DNA from: Acidobacteriota bacterium
GTDB taxonomy: Bacteria > Acidobacteriota > Terriglobia > Acidiferrales > UBA7541
DNA length: 64,000 nt
NCBI GenBank assembly: GCA_013289855.1
Contig: JABCZD010000012.1
Span: 1 to 64,000, forward strand
Direction of reading: 5' to 3'
The notes beneath the pieces are model-generated. The model saw nothing but the letters and a program-made list of their open reading frames with translations, was not told the DNA's origin and did not search any database. Position numbers and translations under genes: made by a program. The number at the start of each line of letters is the position of its first letter. The stretch's first letter is position 1. Of this stretch, positions 16,650 to 23,988 are shown one piece after another.

Positions 16650-17028
16650 TGCCGCGATCCACATACGGCTTCCCGGGAAAAAATCCGCCAAACCGGGATT
16701 CCGCCCACATATCCGTGATCGAATCGCCCATAAACACCACGCGCTTTTCCCCCGCCGCCGGCGCGGCCAATTTCGCATTCGCCTCTCGATATCGCGCCAG
16801 GTTCGGCCAATCCTGTAGAATCCGCGTGTCCTCCGCCAGTCGCGCCGTAGCCGTCGCCAATCGCACCTTCACGTCCGCCAACTCCGTCGCGTCTGGTGCC
16901 ACAATCGGCGCCCCAGTCTGTGCCACAGTTTGTGCCGCAGTCTGCGCGATTGTTGCCGCGCCACTCAGAAACGTGGCCGAGAAAATCGCGATCGCAAAAA
17001 TGCGCGCCGCAAATAAATTCCGTTTCAT
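16168..17028 (-). CDS. Secreted SGNH/GDSL-family esterase
   Basis: A 286-aa protein. ATG 17028 is chosen because GGAGG lies 6 nt upstream and it gives a clear signal peptide (MKRNLFAARIFAIAIFSATF). SGNH hydrolase blocks are visible: GDSITDMW (catalytic Ser), GISGQTT (Gly block), GTNDIAGN (Asn block) and DGLHPN (Asp and His). This matches the PAF-acetylhydrolase-like lipase/acylhydrolase branch. It probably removes acyl groups from lipids or glycans outside the cytoplasm. A Thr/Ala/Gln-rich linker with a repeated AQT motif follows the signal peptide. Its 3' half is overlapped antisense by the extended frame of the 15.5-kb gene. Confidence 0.88.
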   Translation of the reverse strand: MKRNLFAARIFAIAIFSATFLSGAATIAQTAAQTVAQTGAPIVAPDATELADVKVRLATATARLAEDTRILQDWPNLARYREANAKLAAPAAGEKRVVFMGDSITDMWAESRFGGFFPGKPYVDRGISGQTTPQMLIRFRPDVIALEPKAVVILAGTNDIAGNTGPMTLEEIEGNLQSMAELAKTNGIRVVLASVMPVSDYGHNAEGVALNMTKGRPPTKILELNVWIKKYAEQHGEVYLDYFSAMVDDAGFLKKELSPDGLHPNVAGYALMGPLAEAAIEKALKK

Positions 17029-17214
17029 CGCTGCCTCCGCATACGAATTTTCATCCCTGTACTTCGTGCCTGTACGAAGTGTCGTACTCAGCACCTGTAC
17101 TCTGGTACCGACGAGCTATAGACCGTCGCACATCCTACCGCGAGAATGACTCTCGTACGCTGAAATTAAAACTCGCTAACGATTCGCTCGCGCGAAGGAG
17201 TGCTCGACAACATC

Positions 17215-18177
17215 ATGAACACCCAACTCAAGCTCATCGGGGCCGTTGCCGGACTCGCATTTGCGGCTTCCGCCCAGGCGCAACAGGCGCCTCTCGCTTC
17301 CCTCTCTAACTCCATTACCAAAGAATGGGTTCGCTGCCACAACATCACCAGCGTTCCGATGACCGCGGACGCGGAACAGGCTCTGCCGCTGCAGGTCACT
17401 GGCAACCTGTCGTGTGGCGAGGAAGTCGCCGTCCTCTCCGATATCGAAGGCTACACCGTCAACGTCCGCACCGCGGACAACCGCTTCGGGTACGTGGCGC
17501 GCATGTATCTCTCCGCCGCGGCTCCGGTGCAAAGTAATTTTGGTAAACCGCTGGCCTCCGCCACGGTGCAGAACAACGTCGCGCGCTGGACCTCCGGCGC
17601 CGCCGGCAGCGACCAGTTCATGAGTGATGATTCGCTCGTCGAATCCCTCACCGCCAACGGCGTCACCGTGCAGGTTACGCTGCACGACACGGGCTGGAAA
17701 CTCCGCGCCAATGTGGCCGTCGCTAACGGCGGCCACGCGGAGGTTTTCATCAACCCCGCCAAATTCATGATGACGGAATTGGCTCCCGCGGCTCACCCGC
17801 TCCTGTATCAGGATCCCAAGGAAATGGCCAAGTCGGTCAGCCATGGCGTGCTCTGGACCACCAACCGCGCCACCTCGCCCGCAGCCGCTGCCGTCGTGAA
17901 CGCCTCTTACAACACGCCGTTCGTCAGCACGCAAACGCCAAACTATCTGGTGGAGGCGCAATCCGAACAGCTCTCCGCGGAAAAGCATGACGTGAATCTC
18001 AACGCCGTTCGCCAGATCCAGAACACCGCGTTGCGCGAAGGTTCCATAGCTCCCGGCGCCAACGCTTCCGGCGCTGTGTGGTTTGAACGCGACAAGAAAG
18101 CGCAGCAAGTGGTTCTGCGCATTCCCGTCGGCCAAACCATTTATGAATTCCCGCTTTCCTTCAACCACAACAACTAA
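17215..18177 (+). CDS. Secreted protein with SH3-like domain
   Basis: A 320-aa exported protein: signal peptide about residues 1-22 (ending ASAQAQQ), then a region resembling a bacterial SH3 domain (about 32-100, with SCGEEVAVLSDIEGYTVNVR and FGYVARMYL), and a C-terminal half of unknown fold with a beta-rich tail. Bacterial SH3 domains commonly bind cell-wall peptides, so a cell-envelope role is plausible but unproven. ATG 17215 follows AAGGAG with a rather long 14-nt gap; GTG 17200 in the same frame is the alternative. A terminator follows at 18218. Confidence 0.75.
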   Translation: MNTQLKLIGAVAGLAFAASAQAQQAPLASLSNSITKEWVRCHNITSVPMTADAEQALPLQVTGNLSCGEEVAVLSDIEGYTVNVRTADNRFGYVARMYLSAAAPVQSNFGKPLASATVQNNVARWTSGAAGSDQFMSDDSLVESLTANGVTVQVTLHDTGWKLRANVAVANGGHAEVFINPAKFMMTELAPAAHPLLYQDPKEMAKSVSHGVLWTTNRATSPAAAAVVNASYNTPFVSTQTPNYLVEAQSEQLSAEKHDVNLNAVRQIQNTALREGSIAPGANASGAVWFERDKKAQQVVLRIPVGQTIYEFPLSFNHNN

Positions 18178-18217
18178 CTAAACCGCCCCGCGCGGTCCGC
18201 CCCCAATCGTCACACCA

Positions 18218-18248
18218 CCCCGTTCGGCACTAGCCGGGCGGGGTTTTT
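18218..18248 (+). terminator. Rho-independent terminator
   Basis: Hairpin with arms CCCCG..CGGC (18218-18228) and GCCG..CGGGG (about 18233-18243), two internal mismatches, then TTTTT. It ends transcription of the SH3-like gene. Confidence 0.75.
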
Positions 18249-18460
18249 CTTTGCGCTTGTTGGAAGAAAGGATCCTCTAGCAGACACACCATCGGTCAAG
18301 ATCGCGCGCGACGTCATCGACGAAGCGCTATGGCCAAGAACAGACAGCGCAATTCGGACAGCCGTTCAAAAAACAGACTACGTTCGGGAGGGCACTCCTT
18401 CACTTTCCTAGCTCAATGACGGACACGTGCCGCGCGGTTGGGTGCAGACAAAAAAACTGC

Positions 18461-18488
18461 TTGACATATTCCTGTATGGGTATATGTT
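18461..18488 (+). promoter_or_regulatory. Promoter and probable operator of arsR-type gene
   Basis: TTGACA at 18461-18466 and TATGTT at 18483-18488 with a 16-nt spacer, directly before the start codon at 18495. An inverted pair CATAT (18465-18469) and ATATG (18482-18486) overlaps both boxes, a plausible self-regulatory site for the ArsR repressor. The very short distance to the ATG implies a leader of only a few nucleotides. Confidence 0.6.
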
Positions 18489-18494
18489 ATTCAC

Positions 18495-18887
18495 ATGCCG
18501 CGAGCTGCCACCACTTCCGATGCTTTCAACGCCGTGGCCGAGCCGCGGCGGCGGGACATCCTGAACTATCTGGCGCTCCAGGAACGAGCCGTCGGGGACA
18601 TCGTGGATTCGCTGGAACTCGAACAGCCCTCGGTGTCGAAACACTTGCGGGTGTTGCGTGACGTGGGGCTGGTGCACGTGCGGCGCGACGGGCGGCGCAT
18701 GTTGTATCGCACCAATGCGGAAGCGATTCGACCGCTGCACGAATGGTCCAGCACATTCGAGCGGCTGTGGAGCAATCAACTGCTGCGTGTGAAACAGCGT
18801 GCGGAACTGAAGAGTGGTACGTCTAACAATTCAGATCACAACATCGGACAACCTCGCAACACCAAACAACCTAAGGAGGACGCATGA
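18495..18887 (+). CDS. ArsR-family transcriptional repressor
   Basis: A 130-aa winged-helix protein: AEPRRRDILNYLALQERAVGDIV, then the recognition helix region LEQPSVSKHLRVLRDVGLVHVRRDGRRMLYR (about residues 42-75). It lacks the Cys metal-sensing motif of SmtB/ArsR, as is usual for the subgroup encoded next to SRPBCC (AHSA1) proteins. The C-terminal 25 residues are polar. Its stop codon overlaps the start of the SRPBCC gene (ATGA at 18884-18887), so the two are translationally coupled. It probably represses its own operon. Confidence 0.88.
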   Translation: MPRAATTSDAFNAVAEPRRRDILNYLALQERAVGDIVDSLELEQPSVSKHLRVLRDVGLVHVRRDGRRMLYRTNAEAIRPLHEWSSTFERLWSNQLLRVKQRAELKSGTSNNSDHNIGQPRNTKQPKEDA

Positions 18888-19345
18888 CTGCAACGGCCAT
18901 GATGAAAATCGAAGACGTGACATTGAATATCGTGAAAGAGATGCATGTTCGCGCATCGCTGGAAATTACTTTTGCGGCGCTGCTCGAAGAGCTGGGGCCT
19001 TATAACACCGGCGCGGAAGAAAAACCGATGCCGATGAAACTGGAAGCCTGGCCAGGCGGAAGATGGTTCCGCGATCTGGGCGATGGCAACGGGCATTTCT
19101 GGGGCAACGTACAGGCGATCAAACGGCCGACGCTATTGGAAATTTGCGGGCCGTTGTTTATGTCCTACGGTGTGGCTTCCAACATTCAATATCGTTTGAG
19201 CGAAGTGGACGGCGGAACGCTGATTAAATTTCGGCACTCGGCGTTCGGACTGATACCAGAGGATCAGCGAACCGGAGTTTCACAAGGCTGGGGCCACCTG
19301 ATGGACGGCGTGAAGAAACGCGCCGAAGCTGGCCGCGCGCATTAG
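18884..19345 (+). CDS. SRPBCC (AHSA1/START-like) domain protein
   Basis: A 153-aa protein of the START/Bet v1-like fold used to bind hydrophobic ligands. Visible features are VRASLEITFAALLEELGP, WPGGRWFRDLGDGNGHFWG and the C-terminal helix GWGHLMDGVKKRAE. The start ATG overlaps the ArsR stop and has AAGGAGG upstream. The ArsR plus SRPBCC pair is a recurrent bacterial operon in which the ligand-binding protein is controlled by the repressor; the ligand is unknown. Confidence 0.85.
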   Translation: MTATAMMKIEDVTLNIVKEMHVRASLEITFAALLEELGPYNTGAEEKPMPMKLEAWPGGRWFRDLGDGNGHFWGNVQAIKRPTLLEICGPLFMSYGVASNIQYRLSEVDGGTLIKFRHSAFGLIPEDQRTGVSQGWGHLMDGVKKRAEAGRAH

Positions 19346-19382
19346 TCATGTTGGCCGCGATCCGCGGCGCGAGGAGGTAGCT

Positions 19383-19580
19383 ATGTGTCCAGTATGTATT
19401 AGCGGCATCGTGGTGATGGCGAGCGGCGTGATGTCGTCCGGCGGATTGACGACGCTCGCGTGGAAAAAGTTTGGCGCGCCGACGGACGCGCAGAGTAATG
19501 CGCAGCCCAACGCGCAGGCAACCAGTTTGGAAGTGAAAGTCGAAGGAGGAAAACATGAAAGCACAAATGCAGGAAAATAA
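19383..19580 (+). CDS. Small membrane protein (65 aa)
   Basis: A 65-aa protein beginning MCPVCISGIVVMASGVMSSGG, with a CxxC pair at residues 2-5 followed by a short hydrophobic segment and a Gln/Asn/Ala-rich tail. ATG 19383 has a strong GAGGAGG. Its 3' end overlaps the DUF899 gene by 26 nt, so the two are probably coupled. Position in an ArsR/SRPBCC/DUF899 operon suggests a redox or metal-related accessory role, but this is only context. Confidence 0.65.
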   Translation: MCPVCISGIVVMASGVMSSGGLTTLAWKKFGAPTDAQSNAQPNAQATSLEVKVEGGKHESTNAGK

Positions 19581-20418
19581 AGCTGCTCAAGCGAACGCGG
19601 CTCACGGAAAAGTTGTGTCGCCGGCAGAGTGGCTGGAAGCGCGCAAGAAATTTCTGAAAAAGGAGAAAGAGTTTACTCGCTTACGCGACGAACTTAGCCG
19701 CGAGCGGCGTGAATTGCCCTGGGAGAAAGTCGAAAAGGAATACGTTTTTGACGGGCCGAACGGCAAGGTTACGCTTGCCGAGCTCTTCGACGGGCGCAGC
19801 CAGCTGATTATTTATCACTTCATGTTTGGGCCCGAGTGGCAGGAAGGTTGCCCGAGTTGTTCGTTCTTCGCGGATCACGTTGACGGAGCGATTCCACACC
19901 TGAATACGCGGGATGTGACGTTCGCGGCGGTTTCGCGAGCGCCAATGGCGAAAATTGCCGAGTTCAAAAAACGCATGGGCTGGCATTTCAACTGGGTGTC
20001 ATCGCACGGGACGGAATTCAACCGCGACTACCACGTTTCTTTCACGAAGGAAGAACTGGCGCGGGGAGATGTGTATTACAACTACGAGAACGGCGGATTC
20101 CCGAGTGAAGAGGCGCCGGGGACCAGCGTGTTTTTCAAAGACGAAAACGGGGATATTTTTCATACGTATTCGACGTTCGCGCGTGGTGGGGACATTTTGA
20201 TCGGCGCGTACAACTTTCTGGACCTGGCGCCGAAGGGTCGCGATGAAGGTGCGCTGAGCTTCAGCATGGCGTGGGTGCGGCACCACGATCGTTACGAGGA
20301 TGGGCGCCTGGCGGATGCCGACCGGCCATACTGGCCGACGACACGCGCGGAAGCGGCGCCAAACCCGGACGCGAAACCGAACGGAAAGCATGACTGCTGT
20401 TCGGGAGAACAGAAATAA
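19555..20418 (+). CDS. DUF899 thioredoxin-like protein
   Basis: A 287-aa protein of the DUF899 family, a thioredoxin-fold group. It has the signature GPEWQEGCPSCSFFADHVDG (about residues 99-118; CxxC redox-type motif), then FAAVSRAP and a conserved YHVSFTKEE...VYYNYENG region. The C-terminus ends in a CC pair (HDCCSGEQK). ATG 19555 has AAGGAGG. It closes the ArsR-SRPBCC-small membrane protein cassette; such proteins are often annotated as dithiol-disulfide isomerases, though activity is largely unproven. Confidence 0.88.
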   Translation: MKAQMQENKAAQANAAHGKVVSPAEWLEARKKFLKKEKEFTRLRDELSRERRELPWEKVEKEYVFDGPNGKVTLAELFDGRSQLIIYHFMFGPEWQEGCPSCSFFADHVDGAIPHLNTRDVTFAAVSRAPMAKIAEFKKRMGWHFNWVSSHGTEFNRDYHVSFTKEELARGDVYYNYENGGFPSEEAPGTSVFFKDENGDIFHTYSTFARGGDILIGAYNFLDLAPKGRDEGALSFSMAWVRHHDRYEDGRLADADRPYWPTTRAEAAPNPDAKPNGKHDCCSGEQK

Positions 20419-20489
20419 CGGATGCGAAGTGGCGGACGTTTTCGCGTCAGAGAGGTCAACTCGGTGAAAGCAACGTTTTGCTGGCGTCG

Positions 20490-20580
20490 CCGGATGCGAC
20501 CGCAGGGGCTAAAGCCCGCTTTGTGGCGACAGGATACGGCCCGACTAAAGTCGGGCCCTCCCGCCTCCGAGTTATAACGA
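20490..20580. repeat. Palindromic intergenic repeat
   Basis: Contains GGGGCTAAAGCCC and GGCCCGACTAAAGTCGGGCC, hairpin units of the same general type as those at 23400-23455 and inside tsaD. It sits between the convergent DUF899 and NUDIX genes and may serve as a bidirectional terminator. Confidence 0.6.
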
Positions 20581-20635
20581 GGACTCTTTCCGCAGACTGC
20601 AAAGTCGGGCCTCCCGGCGAGAATTCCTTTGTGTG

Positions 20636-21271
20636 TTAGCTTTTGGTGGGTGCGGCGAAGCGGTGGAGTTGGGCGGGTTTGCGGCCGGTGTGTTGGTACT
20701 GGCGCAGCGGCTTTAGGATTTTGAGCAGGGCGATTTTGCGGCGGAAGTTTCGCTTGTCTAGTTTGCGGTTGAGGATAGCTTCGTAGACCGATTGCAATTC
20801 TCCGAGAGTGAATTTTGCGGGCAGCAGTTGGAAGCCCACAGTGGTGTATTCCAATTTATTGCGCAGGCGCTCGAGAGCGCAAGCGAGAATTTGCTGGTGG
20901 TCGAAGGCGAGCGGCGGAACTTTTGTGACCGCGAACCAGCCGGCTTCCGCGGCGTCGGCTCCCGCTACTACGGAAAGTTTATCGGAAGCGATCAGCGCGT
21001 AGTAGGCCACGGTGATGACGCGGCCGCGGGGATCGCGGCGCGGGTCGCCGAAGGAGTAGAGCTGTTCGAGGAAAAGATTGCGCACGCCGGTTTCTTCGTG
21101 CAGTTCGCGGATGGCGGCGGCTTCGAGGGATTCGTCGGCGTGGATGAAGCCGCCGGGAATGGCATATTGGCCGGCGAAGGGCGGAACCCCGCGCTTGACG
21201 AGAAGCACCTGCAAAGCGCCATCGCGCACGGTGAAAATGACGATGTCAACGGTCACGCGCAAGTCTGACAT
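20636..21271 (-). CDS. NUDIX hydrolase, NrtR-like with C-terminal winged helix
   Basis: A 211-aa protein. The Nudix box is GGFIHADESLEAAAIRELHEETG (about residues 39-61; GX5EX7REUXEEXGU form), and the family-typical YSFGDPRRDPRGRVITVAYYAL follows. The C-terminal 70 residues (FTLGELQSVYEAILNRKLDKRNFRRKI) form a winged helix like that of NrtR regulators of NAD biosynthesis or of ADP-ribose-type hydrolases. Such proteins either hydrolyse ADP-ribose-like dinucleotides or bind DNA as sensors; the intact Nudix box permits catalysis. It is the third gene of the SPFH/NAD-kinase-like/NUDIX operon, which strengthens a link to NAD metabolism. Confidence 0.88.
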   Translation of the reverse strand: MSDLRVTVDIVIFTVRDGALQVLLVKRGVPPFAGQYAIPGGFIHADESLEAAAIRELHEETGVRNLFLEQLYSFGDPRRDPRGRVITVAYYALIASDKLSVVAGADAAEAGWFAVTKVPPLAFDHQQILACALERLRNKLEYTTVGFQLLPAKFTLGELQSVYEAILNRKLDKRNFRRKIALLKILKPLRQYQHTGRKPAQLHRFAAPTKS

Positions 21272-21317
21272 TCCGAACCTCGAAATATTCTACCCGCGAA
21301 CATTGTGACAACTGCCT

Positions 21318-22283
21318 CTACGCCACGACAAGCTGCGCGGTTTCGGAGGCGGCCTGCACGGAGACGATAGCGCCGGAATTGAATTGTAGATAGTCGACTT
21401 CAACGCCATCGCTAAAAATCACTCCGCCGGAGGGCATGAGCGATTCGAGCTGCAAAGTTTCGCGAGGTTCGACGACGCCGGCGATGGCGTGGGCCTGCGA
21501 ATGACGGCTTATGAACGGCTCACGCGCGACGAAGAGCAGGCGGCGATCTTCCCAATCGAGACGCAGGGATTTAACGGCATGGCCACCGGTGAGCGCGGCT
21601 ACTCCCGAGGCCATGTTGAATACGGAGGACATCCATCCGGAGCTTCCGGCACCGGTGGAGACGAGCACGCCGCTGGAAGATTGTTGTTCCGTGAGTTTGT
21701 TCCAGCTGATGCGGTAACGCGCGGAAATATGCGATTGCGCGCCAAGGAACAGATCGTTGAAGGCCAGCAGGCGTTGACCGTCGTTCAGTTTTGCTTCGGC
21801 CAAAGTGACGGCACGAATTTTGCAACGCTGCTCGAAAACTTGTTCAATGGCGTGGTTGATCTGATTGGGGAAAAACGGCAAGAGGATGCCGTCAAAGCGT
21901 TCGGGATCGGGATTGACGGCGATGATGGGCTGGTGGCCGACATATTTGGCGGTGTTGGCGACCAGCCCGTCCTGGCCGAGAGTGATGACCAGATCGGTGG
22001 GCAGAAAAGTGAAGGTGGGAACTAGCGCGCGATCAACAACCTGGACCTTGAGGCCAATTTCAATCGAGCGCCGCACGGCGTCGAGGGAGCGCAGATAAGC
22101 TTCGTCTTCACTTTGATATTCGGCGAAATCGCCGCCAGCGTGTTCGATGTAAAACTTGGCCTGCGGCAGGGTGTTGAACCGCTCGATTAATTCGGCGAGC
22201 CGGGTTTTTCGCGTGACGAGGACGATCTTTTCAAACCCGGCTGGCTTAGCTGGCTTATTTGACCGTTCCGCTATGGCGCGCAT
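21318..22283 (-). CDS. NAD-kinase-like protein
   Basis: A 321-aa protein related to ATP-NAD kinases but with altered motifs: GGDG is replaced by GQDG (LVITLGQDGLVANTAKY, about residue 100), the NE/D pair appears as FNDLFLG (about 175), and the Gly/Ser/Thr-rich NAD site is VSTGAGSSGW (about 207). The Asp of the first motif is retained, so phosphotransfer is possible. It may be a divergent NAD kinase or a related sugar/lipid kinase. Start ATG 22283 lies 3 nt after the stop of the SPFH gene, consistent with coupling. The role is inferred from family and operon only. Confidence 0.75.
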   Translation of the reverse strand: MRAIAERSNKPAKPAGFEKIVLVTRKTRLAELIERFNTLPQAKFYIEHAGGDFAEYQSEDEAYLRSLDAVRRSIEIGLKVQVVDRALVPTFTFLPTDLVITLGQDGLVANTAKYVGHQPIIAVNPDPERFDGILLPFFPNQINHAIEQVFEQRCKIRAVTLAEAKLNDGQRLLAFNDLFLGAQSHISARYRISWNKLTEQQSSSGVLVSTGAGSSGWMSSVFNMASGVAALTGGHAVKSLRLDWEDRRLLFVAREPFISRHSQAHAIAGVVEPRETLQLESLMPSGGVIFSDGVEVDYLQFNSGAIVSVQAASETAQLVVA

Positions 22284-22286
22284 GGC

Positions 22287-23285
22287 TCACTTCCCTTTCG
22301 GCGGCGCGGGAGGGTTGATGTGGATGGGCGGCTTGGCCGCGATCAGCGAATTCAGCAGGTCGGGAGAAATGTTTAGCTCGCCGATTTTTTGCGCGTTGGT
22401 GGCCATTTCCTGAAACGCCAGTGCGATCATCATTTTTGGATCGCCGCCATTCTGGAAGACCATCATCAGCGTTTTCCAATCCATGTTTCTTACCGGCTTC
22501 AGTGTGGCTTCAAGGGCGTAGGCGCGGCTGTCGGCGTCTTTGCGTTCGTTGGCGACGCGCTGGTCGGTGAGCGCGGCGCGTTGCTGCTCGATAGCGATTT
22601 CCGCGGCCATCTGGGTTTCGCGAATCTGGCGCTGTTTTTCTTCTACTGCAATTTCGGTGTTGAGTTCGCTTTCCTTGATGAGGCGCTCTTGTTCGACGGC
22701 GTTGTTGCGGCGGGCATAGATGGCCTCGTCGGAGCGGCGCTGCAGGGCTTCGCGGGCTTCGGCTTCGAGGGCTTTGGCCATTTCCGGCGTGGGGCGGATG
22801 GCCAGAAGTGAGAGATTGAGGATTTCAACGCCGAGTTGCGCGACGGAGGCCGAGGCTTTTAGCGCGGTGAGGAGTGAGACGCTGAGGGTTCCGCTGCTGG
22901 TCAAGGCTTCGCGAAGGGTTTGCTTTTGCGTTTCCGCGCGCATGAGCGTTTGCGTGGTCTGCACGAGGCGCTCGGTGAGCCGACGAAAGTCATCGGAACG
23001 GTAGGCGCCCTGGGGAGTGATGCTGAGGTCAAGGAGCGATGCGAGGCGTTTGGGATCGGCTACGCGGTAGGTCAGCTGGCCCTGGATGGCGATGGACTGA
23101 AAATCGGCGGTGGTTTCCTGGAAGGCGAAGGGAGCGTCGGTGCTGGCGAGGGGGACAGTAACGATGGTAGAGGTGGGGGCGTAGTAGAAGAAGGAGAGGC
23201 CGGGGCCTTCGCGGCGCAGACGACCATTTTTGAAGTGCAGGACGTAGGTGGTGGGGGCGGCTTTCATGAAGCGGATGGCGAACAT
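22287..23285 (-). CDS. SPFH-domain protein, first gene of NAD-linked operon
   Basis: A 332-aa SPFH/Band 7 protein: beta-rich SPFH core (about residues 12-170), then a Glu/Arg/Ala-rich coiled coil (about 170-260) and a Pro-rich end. Unlike the SPFH protein at 232-1668 it has no N-terminal transmembrane helix, so it would attach to the membrane peripherally or through a partner. ATG 23285 has AGGAGG. It is first in a three-gene operon followed by an NAD-kinase-like protein and a NUDIX protein, and is driven by a strong promoter with two operator-like sites. A scaffold role is likely; what it scaffolds is unknown. Confidence 0.85.
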   Translation of the reverse strand: MFAIRFMKAAPTTYVLHFKNGRLRREGPGLSFFYYAPTSTIVTVPLASTDAPFAFQETTADFQSIAIQGQLTYRVADPKRLASLLDLSITPQGAYRSDDFRRLTERLVQTTQTLMRAETQKQTLREALTSSGTLSVSLLTALKASASVAQLGVEILNLSLLAIRPTPEMAKALEAEAREALQRRSDEAIYARRNNAVEQERLIKESELNTEIAVEEKQRQIRETQMAAEIAIEQQRAALTDQRVANERKDADSRAYALEATLKPVRNMDWKTLMMVFQNGGDPKMMIALAFQEMATNAQKIGELNISPDLLNSLIAAKPPIHINPPAPPKGK

Positions 23286-23299
23286 ATGGACCTCCTAGA

Positions 23300-23344
23300 G
23301 TGTCTTACTGACACCAGTATAGTGTCCGCGAGACACTCTGTCAA
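23300..23344 (-). promoter_or_regulatory. Strong promoter with two GTGTC-N5-GACAC operators
   Basis: On the minus strand: consensus TTGACA (plus 23339-23344), exactly 17 nt, then TATACT (plus 23316-23321). Two 15-bp palindromes of the form GTGTC-N5-GACAC lie at 23300-23314 (downstream of -10) and 23322-23336 (filling the spacer). Their centres are 22 bp apart, about two helical turns, so two repressor dimers would bind one DNA face. The five central bases differ (TTACT, CGCGA) while the arms are identical. Confidence 0.8.
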
Positions 23345-23399
23345 GCAGTTTGTTGCGGGGAGGCTTTTGGGGATGCTTGGGGCGGTTGGGCTCGGACCG

Positions 23400-23455
23400 C
23401 AGGGGTTGAAACCCCTGCTTGCTCTGGGGCCTGGCGGCACGGCTGAAGCCGTGCC
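23400..23455. repeat. Two perfect hairpin repeats
   Basis: CAGGGGTT-GA-AACCCCTG (23400-23417) and GGCACGGCT-GA-AGCCGTGCC (23436-23455), both perfect. They are dispersed intergenic repeat types; the second resembles units at 24690, 39467 and 16073. Confidence 0.75.
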
Positions 23456-23566
23456 CTCCCGAAGATGTTTGCGCGTTGGTGGTTCGGGCTGAGAAAGACC
23501 GCAGGGCTCAGAAGCAAGCGCCCTGCGCTACAGGTGCCTCGCGATGAGCTAGTTTTGCGCCGGAGG

Positions 23567-23809
23567 TTAGTTGCGGCCGGAGGGCGGTCCGGGTGCTGAG
23601 GACGCGGGTTGGCAGACGATTTCTTTTTCGTTGCCGCAGATTACTATGGAGGCCAGCGGCTTGGCGGAAAACGCGGGGACGCTGTTGGGGAATTTTCGGG
23701 CGAACCATTGTTCGGCCTTGCGGATGGCTTCGCCTTGATTTAGCGCGTTGAGGATTAGCTCACCATCGGAACCGTCTAGTTCGTACTTTAGCGCGTAAAG
23801 ATTGGTCAT
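23567..23809 (-). CDS. Small hypothetical protein (80 aa)
   Basis: An 80-aa protein, ATG 23809 with AAAGGTGGG upstream. The first 60 residues look folded (NLYALKYELDGSDGELILNALNQGEAIRKAEQWFARKFP), with one Cys near residue 58 and a second near 66; the end is Pro/Ser-rich. No family is recognised. Its codon use resembles neighbouring genes, and it has no obvious operon partner. Confidence 0.55.
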   Translation of the reverse strand: MTNLYALKYELDGSDGELILNALNQGEAIRKAEQWFARKFPNSVPAFSAKPLASIVICGNEKEIVCQPASSAPGPPSGRN

Positions 23810-23988
23810 TGCCCACCTTTGGTGTACTGCCGCGCGTGCGGCTGCTTGGTTTAGTCCAGCAGATAGTGATTCAGGAGCGCAAATCGTTACAGCCGGTATG
23901 GAGTGCCCGGTCTGGGGTGGGCATTCGCGAGTGACAACTTGACAAGCCTGCTGGGCGACGGGCGGTGGCGTGTTATAGTTTTCGGCTC

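Noticed and set aside
17176..18168. 330-aa minus-strand reading frame
   Set aside because: Almost exactly antisense to the secreted SH3-like protein, which has a signal peptide, good start region and terminator; the antisense translation is Gly/Arg/His-rich and featureless.
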